Both the position numbers and the translations under genes were made by a program. Of a stretch of 64,000 nucleotides of DNA, positions 1 to 10,682 are shown in pieces. This DNA comes from Streptococcus cristatus AS 1.3089. GTDB taxonomy: Bacteria > Bacillota > Bacilli > Lactobacillales > Streptococcaceae. The notes under the pieces are model-generated. The model made no database searches and was not told the origin of the DNA. It saw nothing but the letters and a program-made list of their open reading frames with translations. The stretch lies in assembly GCF_000385925.1 (NCBI RefSeq), contig NC_021175.1:22501-86500 (forward strand). The letters run 5' to 3'. Each line of letters begins with the position of its first letter. Positions within the stretch are counted from its first letter, which is position 1.

Positions 1-1
1 C

Positions 2-334
2 TCTTCAAGTATTGTTAGTCTGCTTACAAATGAAAAGAATGATAGTTCTATTGCCATTAAAATTCAGACAAAGACTGGCTTTGCCTATGGCATTATTGTT
101 GGTTTTGACACTGATAAGTCAGCTTTTATCGTCAGTCAGCTAAATACGGTGGATGGAATTGAAGAAGGAGCAACTGTGACGACAAGTGGTCTAGGTACTT
201 ATAATGCCGAGAATGTCTTGGTTGGCCAGGTTCTATCAATATCAGCTGGCAAGGATCAATTAAACAAAGAGGTTTTAGTGAAGCCTGCTGCTGATTTGTC
301 AGATATTCAAGCGGTTCTGTTAGTGAGAAATTAG
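2..334 (+). CDS. mreC: Cell shape protein MreC, C-terminal part
   Basis: The reading frame is open from the window edge, so the N-terminus lies outside. About 110 residues are visible. They match the beta-sandwich C-terminal half of MreC, with the typical Gly-rich segments GFAYGIIVGF and VTTSGLGTYNAENVLVGQV. MreC is a membrane-anchored organiser of peripheral peptidoglycan synthesis that works with MreD, RodA and PBPs at midcell in streptococci. mreD follows after one base, as is usual. The order mreC-mreD-pcsB supports the call. Confidence 0.9.
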   Translation, partial: SSSIVSLLTNEKNDSSIAIKIQTKTGFAYGIIVGFDTDKSAFIVSQLNTVDGIEEGATVTTSGLGTYNAENVLVGQVLSISAGKDQLNKEVLVKPAADLSDIQAVLLVRN

Positions 335-335
335 T

Positions 336-836
336 ATGAAAATTCTAAGAGAAAGCTTTTTTACAACTTTGTTTCTATTTCTAATCTTCTTTATTGATGG
401 TCAGTTATCAAGAGGATTTGTAGATTTATTTGCTGAGAAGTGGCATCCAGCAAGTCATATCTTATTGTTCTTTACGGTTTTCTTGTTTCTAAACTTTTCT
501 AAGGAATACATTTTTTTCCTTTTCTTTACTCTAGGTCTTTTTTACGATGTTTATTATCTACATGTGATTGGACTTTTTACCTTTATCTTGCCCTTACTGA
601 CAGTTGTCATCTATCATTTTCTTTCTGTATTTTTGCTAAATCGTTGGACACGTGTTTTGGCTATTATTACGATTGTTTTCTTTTTTGAAATGATCAGCTT
701 TGTTTCTGCGTCGTTATTGCACCTAGCAAGCTTGACTTTCCCTGATTTTATCATCTATGCTTTGGTGCCAACTTTAGTATTTAATGCCCTTCTATTCCTA
801 CTATTACAGCCTTTGTTCGAAAAAGTCTATTTATGA
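336..836 (+). CDS. mreD: Cell shape protein MreD
   Basis: A 166-residue very hydrophobic protein with about five predicted membrane helices and many Phe and Leu residues, which is typical of streptococcal MreD. It begins one base after the mreC stop, so the two are translationally coupled. MreD is an integral membrane partner of MreC in the elongasome. Similarity between MreD proteins is low, so the call rests mainly on position between mreC and pcsB, length and topology. Confidence 0.88.
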   Translation: MKILRESFFTTLFLFLIFFIDGQLSRGFVDLFAEKWHPASHILLFFTVFLFLNFSKEYIFFLFFTLGLFYDVYYLHVIGLFTFILPLLTVVIYHFLSVFLLNRWTRVLAIITIVFFFEMISFVSASLLHLASLTFPDFIIYALVPTLVFNALLFLLLQPLFEKVYL

Positions 837-853
837 TGAATTAGAAATAGAAA

Positions 854-870
854 TGTAACGAATGCGTAAT
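854..870 (+). promoter_or_regulatory. Putative WalR (VicR) binding site upstream of pcsB
   Basis: The sequence TGTAAC-GAATG-CGTAAT matches the WalR direct repeat TGTWAH-N5-TGTWAH with one mismatch. It lies about 30 bp upstream of the -10 TATAAT at 899-904, and no good -35 box is visible, which fits an activated promoter. pcsB is a known member of the WalRK regulon in pneumococcus. Confidence 0.7.
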
Positions 871-934
871 ATATAGTCAGAATTTTTTTGATATACTATA
901 TAATGTCTTACTAAGAAGGAGTGTTAATATTTTT

Positions 935-2122
935 ATGAAGAAAAAGCTACTTACATCAGTTTTATTGAGTGCAATGATCCTTTCTCAAGGTGCTGCGCTA
1001 GTAAATGTTAAGGCTGATAGTACGGATGATAAAATTGCAGCTCAAAATAGTAAAATTAGCAGTTTAACGAATCAACAAAAAGCAGCACAAGCACAAGTTG
1101 ATGAAATTCAAGAACAAGTTTCAGCTATTCAAAAGCAACAAGAAGTGCTTCAAGCAGAAAATGAAAAATTGAATGCTGAGTCTGCTAAGCTTACTGCTGA
1201 GATTGAAGAGTTATCAAAGAATATTGTTGCTCGTAATGAGTCTCTTGCAAACCAAGCGCGTAGTGCTCAAACAAATGGTACAGCAACAAGCTACATCAAC
1301 ACTATTATCAACTCTGCTTCAATCACTGAAGCTATCTCTCGTGTAGCAGCTATGAGCGAAATCGTTTCAGCTAACAACAAAATGCTGGAACAACAAAAAG
1401 AAGATAAAGAAGCAATTGCTGAAAAACAAGTTGCTAACAATGAAGCTATCAATACTGTCATTGCAAACCAACAAAAACTTGCAGACGATGCTCAAACATT
1501 GACAACTAAGCAAGCTGAACTCAAGGTTGCTCAATTGAACCTTGCAGCTGAGAAAGCTAGTGCTGAAAATGAAAGAGATAGTCTCTTAGAACAAAAAGCA
1601 GCGGCTGAAAAAGCAGCAGCTGAGGCAGCAGCAGCAGAAGTAGCATATAGAAGCCAACAACAAGCGCAACAACAAGCTATTCTTGCTTCAGCAAATACAA
1701 GCTTTACAGCGCAAGTTCAAGCAGTAAGTAACACAGCTGAAGCTCCTGCAGCGGTTCAACCAGCAGTTGCTGCAACTCCAACATATAGCCTTTCAGCATC
1801 AACTTATCCTGTAGGTCAATGTACTTGGGGTGCTAAGACTCTGGCACCATGGGCAGGCGACTTCTGGGGTAACGGTGGCCAATGGGCAGCTAGTGCAGCA
1901 GCAGCAGGCTTCCGTACTGGTTCACAACCGCAAGTTGGAGCTATCGCATGTTGGAATGACGGTGGCTACGGACACGTTGCAGTCGTAACAGCGGTTCAAT
2001 CTGCTAATAACATTCAAGTATCAGAAGCAAACTATGCTGGTAACCAATCAATCGGTAATCACCGTGGATGGTTTGATCCAACAAATGCACAAGGATATGT
2101 AACATATATCTATCCAAACTAA
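935..2122 (+). CDS. pcsB: Peptidoglycan hydrolase PcsB (CHAP domain, cell division)
   Basis: A 395-residue secreted protein. A signal peptide covers residues 1-27 with a cleavage site after VKA. Residues about 30-255 form a long coiled coil rich in Gln, Ala, Glu and Lys, followed by an Ala-rich linker and a CHAP domain at about 285-395. The catalytic Cys is C296 in GQCTWG and the His is H347 in GYGHVAVV. These correspond to C292 and H343 of pneumococcal PcsB. PcsB is activated by FtsEX and splits septal peptidoglycan. The RBS AAGGAG precedes the start. The gene ends at a repeat-derived hairpin (2135-2160) that can act as a terminator. Confidence 0.95.
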   Translation: MKKKLLTSVLLSAMILSQGAALVNVKADSTDDKIAAQNSKISSLTNQQKAAQAQVDEIQEQVSAIQKQQEVLQAENEKLNAESAKLTAEIEELSKNIVARNESLANQARSAQTNGTATSYINTIINSASITEAISRVAAMSEIVSANNKMLEQQKEDKEAIAEKQVANNEAINTVIANQQKLADDAQTLTTKQAELKVAQLNLAAEKASAENERDSLLEQKAAAEKAAAEAAAAEVAYRSQQQAQQQAILASANTSFTAQVQAVSNTAEAPAAVQPAVAATPTYSLSASTYPVGQCTWGAKTLAPWAGDFWGNGGQWAASAAAAGFRTGSQPQVGAIACWNDGGYGHVAVVTAVQSANNIQVSEANYAGNQSIGNHRGWFDPTNAQGYVTYIYPN

Positions 2123-2134
2123 TGAAATATGAAG

Positions 2135-2272
2135 GAGGCTGGGACAAAAGTCCTAGCCTCATTTTTTCTTTGGATTGTCGAGCAAGACGCAGTAGTAGAG
2201 CCCTACTCAACTGTGCGGAGGTGGAACGACGAAATCGAATTCTAACGAATTACCGATTTCTGTCCCACTCTC
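2135..2272 (+). repeat. Structured intergenic repeat, copy 1 (internally shortened)
   Basis: It begins with an 11-bp stem (GAGGCTGGGAC / GTCCTAGCCTC) around an AAAA loop followed by a T-rich run, so it probably terminates pcsB. It ends with CGAAATCG...CGATTTC and TGTCCCACTCTC. Compared with the full-length copies, the middle stem (GTTGAGTGGGCT arm) is largely deleted. Other copies lie at 6683, 16809, 23839, 48328 (inverted) and 58845. Confidence 0.85.
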
Positions 2273-2375
2273 TCTTTTATTTTTTATTGAAAAATTACTA
2301 GAAAAGCGTTACAATGGTAGGTAGGACAAATGTAATTGGTTACAATAAAAGGCGATTTAGAATCTGGAGGGAATC

Positions 2376-3341
2376 ATGTCTTTTTCTGAATTAAAGCTCT
2401 TTGCTCTTTCTTCTAACCAAGAATTAGCGAAACGTGTTGCAAAGGAGATTGGTATACCGCTTGGTAAATCAACGGTTCGTCAATTTTCTGATGGGGAAAT
2501 TCAAGTAAACATCGAAGAATCGATCCGTGGTAATCACGTTTTTATCTTGCAGTCGACTAGCTCACCTGTCAATGACAATCTGATGGAGATCTTGATCATG
2601 GTGGATGCCTTGAAGCGGGCTAGTGCAGAGTCTATCAATGTGGTGATGCCTTACTATGGCTATGCTAGACAAGACCGAAAAGCTCGTGCTCGTGAGCCAA
2701 TTACATCTAAATTAGTGGCTAATCTGATGGAAATTGCCGGGGTCGACCGCCTATTGACCATTGATTTGCATGCTGCTCAGATCCAAGGTTTCTTTGATAT
2801 TCCTGTTGACCATTTGATGGGAGCGCCTTTGATTGCTGATTATTTTGAGCGTCGGGGCATGGTCGGTAGCGACTATGTGGTGGTCAGCCCAGACCACGGT
2901 GGTGTGAGCCGCGCTCGTAAGTTGGCAGAATTTCTCAAGACTTCGATTGCGATTATTGATAAACGTCGTAGCGTTGATAAGATGAATACCAGCGAAGTCA
3001 TGAATATCATTGGTAAAGTTGAAGGTAAAACTTGTATCTTAATCGATGATATGATTGATACGGCGGGAACTATTTGTCATGCGGCAGATGCTTTGGCAGA
3101 GTCGGGCGCTGTAGAAGTCTATGCGAGCTGTACTCACCCAGTCTTGTCAGGGCCAGCTATGGAAAATATCCAGAAATCAGCTATTAAAAAATTAGTAGTT
3201 TTAGATACCATCTATCTTTCAGAGGAGAGATTAATTGATAAGATTGAGCAGATTTCTATCGCTCATCTATTGGCAGAAGCCATCGTTCGAATCCATGAAA
3301 AACGCCCACTTTCCCCCCTTTTTGAAAGACATAATATATAA
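2376..3341 (+). CDS. prs: Ribose-phosphate pyrophosphokinase (PRPP synthase)
   Basis: A 321-residue cytoplasmic enzyme, the normal length for class I PRPP synthase. It makes PRPP from ribose 5-phosphate and ATP for purine, pyrimidine, His and Trp synthesis. The signature [17 protein letters not shown] (Mg/ATP site) and the PRPP-binding loop [13 protein letters not shown] are intact. The start ATG follows CTGGAGGG. It is followed by a strong hairpin with a T-rich tail at 3357. It stands near purine genes but is transcribed on its own. Streptococci often carry two prs paralogues, and this one follows pcsB as in related species. Confidence 0.95.
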   Translation: MSFSELKLFALSSNQELAKRVAKEIGIPLGKSTVRQFSDGEIQVNIEESIRGNHVFILQSTSSPVNDNLMEILIMVDALKRASAESINVVMPYYGYARQDRKARAREPITSKLVANLMEIAGVDRLLTIDLHAAQIQGFFDIPVDHLMGAPLIADYFERRGMVGSDYVVVSPDHGGVSRARKLAEFLKTSIAIIDKRRSVDKMNTSEVMNIIGKVEGKTCILIDDMIDTAGTICHAADALAESGAVEVYASCTHPVLSGPAMENIQKSAIKKLVVLDTIYLSEERLIDKIEQISIAHLLAEAIVRIHEKRPLSPLFERHNI

Positions 3342-3356
3342 GTATTGTGGAGTATT

Positions 3357-3390
3357 AGAGATTTAGCAACTTGCTAAATCTCTTTCTTAT
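3357..3390 (+). terminator. Rho-independent terminator after prs
   Basis: Perfect inverted repeat AGAGATTTAGCAA / TTGCTAAATCTCT around a single C, followed by TTCTTATT. Confidence 0.8.
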
Positions 3391-3409
3391 TCCTATTTGT
3401 AATAAAATT

Positions 3410-3438
3410 TTGCTGTAGTACTGCATTTATAGTATAAT
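3410..3438 (+). promoter_or_regulatory. Promoter of the aminotransferase-recO-plsX-acpP operon
   Basis: -35 TTGCTG at 3410-3415 and -10 TATAAT at 3433-3438 with 17-bp spacing, about 28 bp before the first gene. Confidence 0.6.
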
Positions 3439-3465
3439 AGTTCTATTAGATTATCGGAGGCGGCT

Positions 3466-4638
3466 ATGGATTTGACTAAGAAGTTTAATAAGAATTTAGA
3501 TAAAATTGAAGTGTCTCTGATTCGTCAGTTTGACCAGTCTATTTCTACGATTCCAGGCGTTCTGCGGCTGACCTTGGGCGAGCCGGACTTTCCGACACCG
3601 GATCATATCAAGGAGACGGCCAAGGCCGCGATTGATGCCAACCAGAGCCACTATACAGGAATGAGCGGGCTTTTGGAGTTACGGCAGGCTGCGGCTGATT
3701 TTGTCAAGGAGAAGTACCATCTGAACTATCGCCCAGAAGATGAAGTCTTAGTTACTATTGGGGCAACCGAGGCTCTGTCTGCGACTCTGACGGCTATTCT
3801 GGAGGAGGGCGACAAGGTCTTGCTGCCAGCGCCAGCTTATCCAGGCTATGAGCCGATTGTCAATTTGGTCGGGGCAGAGATTGTCGAGATTGATACGACA
3901 GAAAACGACTTTGTCTTGACCCCTGAAATGCTGGAGCAGGCTATCTTGGAGCAGGGGGATGCGCTCAAGGCGGTTATTCTCAACTATCCAGCCAATCCGA
4001 CTGGCGTGACCTATTCACGGGCACAGATTGAGGCTTTGGCAGCAGTATTGAGCAAGTATGAAGTATTTGTCGTTTGTGATGAGGTTTATTCTGAGTTGAC
4101 TTATACGGAGCAGGGACACGTTTCTCTGGCGGAATATTTGCCTGAGCAGACCATCGTGATCAATGGCTTGTCCAAGTCTCATGCTATGACGGGCTGGCGA
4201 CTAGGCTTTATCTTTGCTCCTGCTGCTTTTACCGCTCAATTGATCAAGAGCCATCAGTATCTAGTGACAGCAGCCAACACCATGGCTCAATATGCAGCTA
4301 TTGAGGCCTTGACGGCTGGTAAGGATGATGCCCAACCCATGAAGACGGAATACATCCAGCGGCGAGATTACATTATCGAAAAGATGACAGAGCTGGGCTA
4401 TCAGATTATCAAGCCAGATGGAGCTTTCTATATTTTTGCCAAAATTCCAGAGGGCTACAATCAATATTCTTTTGCTTTTTTGCAGGATTTTGCTGAGAAG
4501 AAGGCTGTGGCCTTTATCCCAGGAGCGGCCTTTGGCCAGTACGGAGAAGGTTATGTCCGCCTGTCTTATGCAGCTAGCATGGAAACCATCAAAGAAGCTC
4601 TGAAACGGCTCAAGGAGTACATGGAAGACCATGCTTAG
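3466..4638 (+). CDS. araT: PLP-dependent aminotransferase, aromatic/AraT type
   Basis: A 390-residue class I/II aminotransferase. The PLP-binding lysine is K237 in [22 protein letters not shown] and [10 protein letters not shown] are the usual cofactor-contact motifs. It probably transfers amino groups between 2-oxoglutarate and aromatic or branched amino acids. The RBS GGAGG stands just before the ATG. The stop overlaps recO by eight bases, so it heads an operon with recO, plsX and acpP. The same neighbour is called araT in other streptococci. Substrate preference cannot be read from the sequence. Confidence 0.82.
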   Translation: MDLTKKFNKNLDKIEVSLIRQFDQSISTIPGVLRLTLGEPDFPTPDHIKETAKAAIDANQSHYTGMSGLLELRQAAADFVKEKYHLNYRPEDEVLVTIGATEALSATLTAILEEGDKVLLPAPAYPGYEPIVNLVGAEIVEIDTTENDFVLTPEMLEQAILEQGDALKAVILNYPANPTGVTYSRAQIEALAAVLSKYEVFVVCDEVYSELTYTEQGHVSLAEYLPEQTIVINGLSKSHAMTGWRLGFIFAPAAFTAQLIKSHQYLVTAANTMAQYAAIEALTAGKDDAQPMKTEYIQRRDYIIEKMTELGYQIIKPDGAFYIFAKIPEGYNQYSFAFLQDFAEKKAVAFIPGAAFGQYGEGYVRLSYAASMETIKEALKRLKEYMEDHA

Positions 4639-5428
4639 ACCGTTAACGAGTAAGAGTTTGATTCTCTATAATCGGAATTTTCGAGAAGATGATAAGCTGG
4701 TCAAGATTTTTACGGAACAGGCTGGCAAGCGAATGTTTTTCGTGAAACATGCGGGAAAATCCAAGCTGGCACCAGTCATCCAGCCTCTAACTACGGCAGA
4801 ACTCTTGATGAAAATCAATGACGACGGACTCAGCTACATCGAAGATTACCAAGCTGTGGAAAGTTACGGGCAAATCAAGAGCGATCTCTTTGTCATGGCT
4901 TATGCTAGCTATGTGGCAGCCTTAGCAGATGCCAGTATTCAGGACAATCAGCCAGATCCAGCCCTCTTTGCCTTTCTGCAGAAGACACTAGATTTGATGA
5001 ATCAAGGGCTGGATTATGAGGTTTTGACAAATATCTTTGAAATTCAGATTTTATCTCGCTTTGGCGTTTCTCTGAATTTCCATGACTGTGTTTTTTGTCA
5101 TCGGACAGGTCTGCCTTTTGACTTTTCCTTTCAATATGGCGGAGTGCTTTGTCCAGAGCATTATCACAAGGATGCTCATCGCAGTCATCTCAATCCCAAT
5201 ATTCCTTTTTTGCTCAATCAGTTTCAGGCGGTTCAGTTTAGTGAGCTGGAGACAATTTCGCTCAAGCCTGAAATCAAGCGACAGATCAGGGACTTTATAG
5301 ATCAACTTTATGATGAATACGTAGGCATTCATCTCAAATCAAAGAAATTTATCGACTCTCTGGGCGACTGGGGCAGTATTTTACAAGACAAACATGAGGA
5401 AGAACAGCATGAAAAAAATAGCTATTGA
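4631..5428 (+). CDS. recO: DNA repair protein RecO
   Basis: A 265-residue protein with an N-terminal OB-fold of about 80 residues and a helical C-terminal part. It contains a zinc-finger-like segment: CVFC near residue 155 and a later LCPEHYH. RecO works with RecR to load RecA onto SSB-coated gaps (RecFOR pathway). It overlaps araT upstream and plsX downstream (20 bases), so the operon is tightly coupled. Confidence 0.92.
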   Translation: MLRPLTSKSLILYNRNFREDDKLVKIFTEQAGKRMFFVKHAGKSKLAPVIQPLTTAELLMKINDDGLSYIEDYQAVESYGQIKSDLFVMAYASYVAALADASIQDNQPDPALFAFLQKTLDLMNQGLDYEVLTNIFEIQILSRFGVSLNFHDCVFCHRTGLPFDFSFQYGGVLCPEHYHKDAHRSHLNPNIPFLLNQFQAVQFSELETISLKPEIKRQIRDFIDQLYDEYVGIHLKSKKFIDSLGDWGSILQDKHEEEQHEKNSY

Positions 5429-6413
5429 TGCCATGGGCGGAGACAATGCCCCTCAGGCTTTAGTCGAAGGTGCCAATCAGGCTCTGAGAGACTTCTCGGA
5501 TATTGAGATTGTTCTCTATGGGGATGAGGCCAAGATAAAACCTCTGTTGACAGCGACAGAGCGCGTTAGCATCGTTCATACGGATGAAAAGATTGATTCG
5601 GATGATGAGCCGACCAAGGCTATTCGCAAAAAGAAGCAAGCTAGCATGGTTTTGGCAGCTAAGGCAGTCAAAGACGGGGAAGCAGATGCGGTCCTGTCTG
5701 CTGGTAACACAGGGGCGCTTTTGGCAGCGGGCTTCTTTATCGTCGGACGGATCAAAAATATTGACCGACCAGGACTTTTGTCCACTTTACCGACTGGAGA
5801 TGGCCGAGGCTTTGATATGCTGGATCTGGGGGCAAATGCTGAAAATACCCCTCACCATCTGCACCAATATGCTATCCTAGGTTCTTTTTATGCGGAAAAT
5901 GTTCGTGGCATTAAGCAGCCACGGGTCGGTTTGCTCAATAATGGCACTGAAGCCAGCAAGGGAGATCCTCTGCGTAAGGAAACCTATGCACTGCTGGCGG
6001 CGGATGACAAGCTGAACTTCATCGGCAATATAGAGGCGCGTGACCTTATGAATGGAGTGGCAGATGTTGTCGTAGCAGATGGCTTTACGGGCAATGCTGT
6101 ACTCAAGTCTATCGAAGGAACGGCCATTAGCATCCTAGGTCAGCTTAAAAAGGCTGTGCTAGGTGGTGGTCTTAAGGCTAAACTAGGGGCTTTATTGCTT
6201 AAAGATAGCTTACAAGAGATGCGCAAGAGTCTGGACTACTCCAGTGCTGGCGGGGCCGTTCTCTTTGGTCTCAAGGCGCCAGTAGTCAAGACACACGGCT
6301 CTAGCGATGCAAAGGCCGTATATAGTACTATTCGTCAGATTCGGACCATGCTGGAGACAGATGTTGTCGGAAAATCTGTGGTAGAATTTTCAAAAGAGGT
6401 GGAAAGAGAATGA
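5409..6413 (+). CDS. plsX: Phosphate acyltransferase PlsX
   Basis: A 334-residue enzyme that converts acyl-ACP to acyl-phosphate for phosphatidic acid synthesis by PlsY. It has the PlsX N-terminus [13 protein letters not shown], the SAGNTGA motif and VVADGFTGN. The start at 5409 is chosen over an upstream in-frame start because the RBS GAGGAAGA lies just before it. It overlaps the end of recO, and acpP starts in its stop codon (ATGA), so the acyl-carrier partner is co-expressed. Confidence 0.95.
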   Translation: MKKIAIDAMGGDNAPQALVEGANQALRDFSDIEIVLYGDEAKIKPLLTATERVSIVHTDEKIDSDDEPTKAIRKKKQASMVLAAKAVKDGEADAVLSAGNTGALLAAGFFIVGRIKNIDRPGLLSTLPTGDGRGFDMLDLGANAENTPHHLHQYAILGSFYAENVRGIKQPRVGLLNNGTEASKGDPLRKETYALLAADDKLNFIGNIEARDLMNGVADVVVADGFTGNAVLKSIEGTAISILGQLKKAVLGGGLKAKLGALLLKDSLQEMRKSLDYSSAGGAVLFGLKAPVVKTHGSSDAKAVYSTIRQIRTMLETDVVGKSVVEFSKEVERE

Positions 6414-6652
6414 ATCAAGAACAAATTTATCAAAAAGTAACAGAAATTATCCAAGAACGTCAGGGAGAGGACTTTGTGGTCCAGCCAACTTTGGGCTTAA
6501 AAGATGATTTAGGCGCTGATTCTGTTGACTTAATGGAATTTATCCTGACTTTGGAGGATGAGTTTGCGATTGAAATTTCAGATGAGGATGTTGATCGCTT
6601 TGAAAATGTCGCAGATATTGTCGCGTATTTGGAAAAGAAACTAGCGAAGTAA
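6410..6652 (+). CDS. acpP: Acyl carrier protein
   Basis: An 80-residue acidic protein with the phosphopantetheine attachment Ser38 in [11 protein letters not shown]. It carries growing acyl chains for fatty acid or phospholipid synthesis. It overlaps plsX by four bases. Streptococci often have a second acp in the fab cluster, and this plsX-linked copy is the one thought to serve phospholipid acylation. The gene ends shortly before a repeat whose first hairpin can terminate the operon. Confidence 0.93.
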   Translation: MNQEQIYQKVTEIIQERQGEDFVVQPTLGLKDDLGADSVDLMEFILTLEDEFAIEISDEDVDRFENVADIVAYLEKKLAK

Positions 6653-6682
6653 GAAATCGACTTTGATTTGAATAGATGAAAA

Positions 6683-6857
6683 GAGGCTGGGACAAAAGTC
6701 CTAGCCTCTCAATTGTCTTTGGATTGTCGAGCAAGACGCAGTGGTTGAGTGGGCTCTACTACGCTGATTTCATCAGCTTTTACAGCCCTACTCAACTGTG
6801 CGGAGGTGGGACGACGAAATCGAATTCTAACGAATGACCGATTTCTATCCTACTCTC
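6683..6857 (+). repeat. Structured intergenic repeat, copy 2 (full length)
   Basis: Three consecutive stem-loops are seen: GAGGCTGGGAC/GTCCTAGCCTC; a long stem GTTGAGTGGGCT...AGCCCTACTCAAC with an inner GCTGAT/ATCAGC; and GAAATCG...CGATTTC. It lies between the convergent acpP and CHAP genes and could stop transcription from both sides. Confidence 0.85.
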
Positions 6858-6870
6858 TATTTTAGTGGAT

Positions 6871-8817
6871 TTATTTTGGATAGATATAGCTGACAGCTCC
6901 TTGACCAGCGGCGTAGGGATTGAACCAGCCGCGGAAGTTGCCAATATACTGTTTGCCCGCATAGTTGGATTCTTTGATTTGGATGCGGGTGTTGGATTCG
7001 ACATGGGTGACAACACCGACATGCCCATAACCACCATCGGTCCAGCAGATGATGGCTCCGACTTGTGGTGTGCTTCCTGTTCGGAAACCAGCTGCGCGTG
7101 CGCTAGCTGCCCATTGGCCACCGTTGCCCCAGTAAGGACCAGCCCAAGGAGCCAATACTTTTGCTCCCCAAGTACACTGACCATGAGGATAAGAGGAGGC
7201 TCCCGCATAATCAGGGGTGTAGAGGGTTGGCTCAGGCGTAGTTGGTTTTTGAACCTGATAGCTGGTGCCTGTAAGTCCAGTCATCTGACCATTGAGATTA
7301 CGGTAAACATGGGTATGGAAGAGTCCATTTCCAGCATGCTGTTGCGTATTGATGGTAAATTTATACAAGCCATCGCCCACTTTGTTAGCAGTGTACCATT
7401 TGATGTCATCCTGGCCATTGACCTCTGACCAAGTTGGTAGAGAAATGGTTCCTGGGCCAAAAGCATCGGAAACGGTCACTTCGTAATTGTAGGCAGATAT
7501 TTTATTGACAGAAACCCTGGCTTTGATATTTTCAGCAGAGAGAGTGACGCTGTCTGTCGCATAGCTATGTTCGCTGCCATCTTTATATTTGACGTAGATA
7601 TGATTGATATAATTGCCAGATAAGGCTTGGTGGTTGCGAATATTAAATTGTGCAGTAAAGGTCCCATCTCCATTATTACTTGCCTCATACCATTTGATAT
7701 TGCTTTGTTTATGGGTGCTCCAGATGGGAACGCGAACGGACTGAATTGGCTTAGATGTTGAAGTCTCACTGATTTTTACAGTATAGGTTCCCTGCTCAGG
7801 ATTGATATTTTCAACAGAGAAAAGCGGTTTTTGCTCTTCTGGGGAAGGCAGCTTTCCGACATCTATCGTAGCAGTTGTTCCTGCTAATCCTGTAAATTCA
7901 GGCTTGACATAGCTTTCACCGTAGAGATGGATATGGTAGGTTCCTGTATCGTAATTGTGTTTCTTCAGTTCTACTCTTACTCTGTAACTGCCATCAGAAT
8001 TTTTACTTGCCTCGTACCATTGCAAATCATCCTGACCTTTGTTTTCAGACCAAGTTGGCACAGTGACCTTGTACATGGTGTCAGGAAGATTTTTGATAAG
8101 GATTTCCATAATGCCAGGTTCAGGGAAGCTTGTCTGAATGGTCGGATTAGGCTTTTCGAGATGGAAAGTGGTACCTGATTGGTAAATCATTTTGCCATTT
8201 TTATTTTCATAAGTATCTACGAAATATTTTCCATATCCCTTGTGCTTAGAAAAGTTAAATTCAGTACTCTCTTGCCCAGCTTCATACCAATTAAGGTCAT
8301 CGCCACCATTTTCATCAGACCAAACTGCATGGACAATTTTTGAGTTCCCTTGGTCTTTATTTCGCGTAAAATTGATTCGGCCGATTTGTCCAGATGTTGT
8401 GACGCTTGTCTTGCTAGCAGGTTTATTAACAGTGAAGGTAGTGCCATTCAAGCCAATCATTTTCCCATTGATATTAATGTAAGTGTGCACATGTAAGGTG
8501 CCGTAGCCAGCGTGCTGCCGAAGGTCAACGGCTGTGCTGGATGTTTGAGGCGTAGTGTACCATTTCAAATCATCCTGCCCATTTTCGTCGGACCAGACCG
8601 CGTGGGAAATGGTATAGGGAACCTGAGCCTTGGAGCGGGCGTAATGAATCTGTGCCGTATCCCCAGTGACATTGACGGTTACATTGCTGGCACGATCAGT
8701 GGGACCTAGGACTTTATTCCCAGCTTCAGTCGATGCAACAGCTTGAACCGTGGAATGACTGGCAAATAGCCCAAGGACTGCTCCGGATAATAAAAACAGC
8801 TTCTGATATTTCTTCAT
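6871..8817 (-). CDS. Secreted CHAP-domain protein with five GBS Bsp-like repeats
   Basis: A 648-residue exported protein. The start at 8817 is chosen because AAAGGAGA stands just upstream. A signal peptide covers residues 1 to about 27. Five repeats of about 90 residues follow, each with a WY(T/E)A motif near the centre and a HxxxY-type end, as in group B streptococcal Bsp-like surface proteins. The last ~105 residues are a CHAP amidase/endopeptidase domain with C548 (GQCTWG) and H599 (GYGHVGVV). That domain is very close to the CHAP domain of PcsB. It is probably a cell-wall hydrolase bound to the surface by the repeats. No LPXTG anchor is present. Confidence 0.88.
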   Translation of the reverse strand: MKKYQKLFLLSGAVLGLFASHSTVQAVASTEAGNKVLGPTDRASNVTVNVTGDTAQIHYARSKAQVPYTISHAVWSDENGQDDLKWYTTPQTSSTAVDLRQHAGYGTLHVHTYININGKMIGLNGTTFTVNKPASKTSVTTSGQIGRINFTRNKDQGNSKIVHAVWSDENGGDDLNWYEAGQESTEFNFSKHKGYGKYFVDTYENKNGKMIYQSGTTFHLEKPNPTIQTSFPEPGIMEILIKNLPDTMYKVTVPTWSENKGQDDLQWYEASKNSDGSYRVRVELKKHNYDTGTYHIHLYGESYVKPEFTGLAGTTATIDVGKLPSPEEQKPLFSVENINPEQGTYTVKISETSTSKPIQSVRVPIWSTHKQSNIKWYEASNNGDGTFTAQFNIRNHQALSGNYINHIYVKYKDGSEHSYATDSVTLSAENIKARVSVNKISAYNYEVTVSDAFGPGTISLPTWSEVNGQDDIKWYTANKVGDGLYKFTINTQQHAGNGLFHTHVYRNLNGQMTGLTGTSYQVQKPTTPEPTLYTPDYAGASSYPHGQCTWGAKVLAPWAGPYWGNGGQWAASARAAGFRTGSTPQVGAIICWTDGGYGHVGVVTHVESNTRIQIKESNYAGKQYIGNFRGWFNPYAAGQGAVSYIYPK

Positions 8818-9072
8818 AAATCTCCTTTGAATAAGTAATTTGGATGATTCCATTTAGATTATTCGAGAAAAAATATAAAAAAGAAAAATTTTAAAAGATG
8901 ATGGAACTTGAGTTTCTAATTTATTTTAGTTTCATGAAATCTTTGATATTTGAAAGAAAAGTAATGAAATAGTCAAAATACAAAAAAATAATATAGGTAG
9001 ATTTTATTTGTCAGAGATGGATATTCCTAACAAAAGTGGATTATTTCTCTTCTTTTCCTGCTCATCATGGAA

Positions 9073-9085
9073 TAAAGCGAACGAT
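9073..9085 (+). promoter_or_regulatory. Weak PurR-box candidate and promoter of purD
   Basis: TAAAGCGAACGAT matches the streptococcal PurR box AWWWCCGAACWWT at about 10 of 13 positions. It lies six bases before a -10 TATAAT at 9091-9096. The rest of the 375-bp gap (8818-9192) is AT-rich and holds a small hairpin GGTGC-gtaa-GCACC at 9149-9162. I see nothing else in it. Confidence 0.35.
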
Positions 9086-9192
9086 TGTGATATAATTTAG
9101 ATAAATAATTCGTAAAAATACGATGATTTTTACGTGATGTGTTGCCTTGGTGCGTAAGCACCTGTGATGATGGATGTTGAGGTATCTTAGCT

Positions 9193-10458
9193 ATGAAGCT
9201 TTTAGTTGTTGGTTCAGGCGGTCGTGAGCATGCGATTGCCAAGAAGTTGTTGGAGTCTCAGGATGTGGAGCAGGTCTTTGTAGCACCTGGAAATGATGGC
9301 ATGATCTTGGATGGGCTAGACTTGGTGAATATTGGAATTTCCGAACATTCTAAATTGATTGAGTTCGCAAAGGCGAACAATATTGTTTGGTCTTTTATTG
9401 GGCCAGATGATGCCCTTGCTGCTGGGATTGTGGATGATTTTAACCGAGCTGGGCTCAAGGCTTTTGGTCCGACAAGATTGGCAGCGGAGCTGGAGTGGTC
9501 CAAGGATTTTGCTAAGGAAATCATGGTTAAATACGGTGTGCCGACAGCAGCCTATGGCACATTTTCCGACTTTGAGGAAGCCAAGGCTTATATCGAAAAG
9601 CAGGGAGCACCTATCGTGGTCAAGGCGGACGGCTTGGCTCTGGGCAAGGGTGTGGTCGTAGCCGAGACAGTGGAGCAGGCGGTCGAGGCAGCTCACGAGA
9701 TGCTCTTGGACAATAAATTTGGTGACAGCGGTGCGCGTGTGGTTATCGAAGAGTTCCTAGACGGTGAGGAGTTCTCTCTCTTTGCCTTTGTCAATGGCGA
9801 CAAGTTTTACATTATGCCGACCGCTCAGGATCACAAGCGTGCCTACGATGGGGACAAGGGCCCTAATACAGGCGGTATGGGAGCCTATGCGCCAGTTCCT
9901 CACTTGCCACAGAGTGTGGTTGACACAGCGGTTGACACTATTGTCAAGCCAGTCCTTGAGGGCATGATCAAGGAAAGTCGCCCTTATTTGGGTGTGCTCT
10001 ACGCGGGCTTGATTCTGACAGCAGACGGGCCTAAGGTCATCGAGTTCAACGCTCGCTTTGGGGATCCGGAAACTCAGATTATCCTGCCGCGCCTGACGTC
10101 TGACTTTGCTCAAAATATCACGGACATCCTTGATGGCAAGGAGCCAAACATCACGTGGACGGACAAGGGCGTAACTCTGGGTGTGGTTGTCGCATCTAAT
10201 GGCTACCCGCTAGATTATGAAAAGGGTGTCGAGTTGCCAGCCAAAACCGATGGCGACATCATCACCTACTATGCAGGGGCTAAGTTTGCGGAAAATAGCA
10301 GAGCACTGCTCTCAAACGGCGGACGTGTCTATATGCTCGTCACCACCGCAGATACCGTCAAAGAAGCCCAAGACACCATATACAGCGAACTTAACAAACA
10401 AAACACAGAAGGTCTCTTTTACCGAACAGATATCGGAAGCAAGGCCATAAAAGATTGA
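9193..10458 (+). CDS. purD: Phosphoribosylamine-glycine ligase PurD
   Basis: A 421-residue ATP-grasp enzyme that joins glycine to phosphoribosylamine, step two of de novo IMP synthesis. The N-terminus MKLLVVGSGGREHAI is the dinucleotide-like loop. GGMGAYAPVP and EFNARFGDPETQ are the ATP-grasp metal and substrate motifs. Length is typical. The start is preceded by GAGGTATCTTAGCT, which resembles the sequence just before purE and purB. It is followed by a 224-bp structured leader and then purE. Confidence 0.96.
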   Translation: MKLLVVGSGGREHAIAKKLLESQDVEQVFVAPGNDGMILDGLDLVNIGISEHSKLIEFAKANNIVWSFIGPDDALAAGIVDDFNRAGLKAFGPTRLAAELEWSKDFAKEIMVKYGVPTAAYGTFSDFEEAKAYIEKQGAPIVVKADGLALGKGVVVAETVEQAVEAAHEMLLDNKFGDSGARVVIEEFLDGEEFSLFAFVNGDKFYIMPTAQDHKRAYDGDKGPNTGGMGAYAPVPHLPQSVVDTAVDTIVKPVLEGMIKESRPYLGVLYAGLILTADGPKVIEFNARFGDPETQIILPRLTSDFAQNITDILDGKEPNITWTDKGVTLGVVVASNGYPLDYEKGVELPAKTDGDIITYYAGAKFAENSRALLSNGGRVYMLVTTADTVKEAQDTIYSELNKQNTEGLFYRTDIGSKAIKD

Positions 10459-10539
10459 CAGATACTATAGTTGTCATGGCGAGCGAAAGCGAACCACTAT
10501 AGGAATAATCGTCGCAGTAAAAGAAAAACTGTAAGAAAG

Positions 10540-10682
10540 GAGTATTCAGTTAGTTTCCCTAACTGAACACGGGACTAAATTCCTAGGAAAAAAGATAAAA
10601 CTGCCTAGACGTAACGTCGTCGTTAGTTTTCCTATTTTTCTACGGGATTTTTCGCAAGCGAATCGTCCCTTTGTATCTTAAT
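10540..10682 (+). other. Structured leader upstream of purE (covarying with purB leader)
   Basis: The 224-bp purD-purE gap holds an outer stem GGGAC (10571-10575) / GTCCC (10665-10669) and an inner stem TAGGAAAA (10584-10591) / TTTTCCTA (10627-10634). It is preceded by AACTGAACAC and followed by TTTGTATCTTAAT directly before the start codon. The purB leader has the same plan with different stem bases. Its function is unknown. It could be an RNA regulatory element or an intergenic repeat. Confidence 0.5.

Noticed and set aside
2004..2210. Minus-strand ORF over the pcsB end
   Set aside because: It arises from the repeat and the antisense of the CHAP domain; similar frames arise at other copies.
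7927..8709. Plus-strand ORFs of 65-83 codons across the CHAP/Bsp gene
   Set aside because: They are shadows of the minus-strand repeat-protein gene, without RBS or recognisable protein features.
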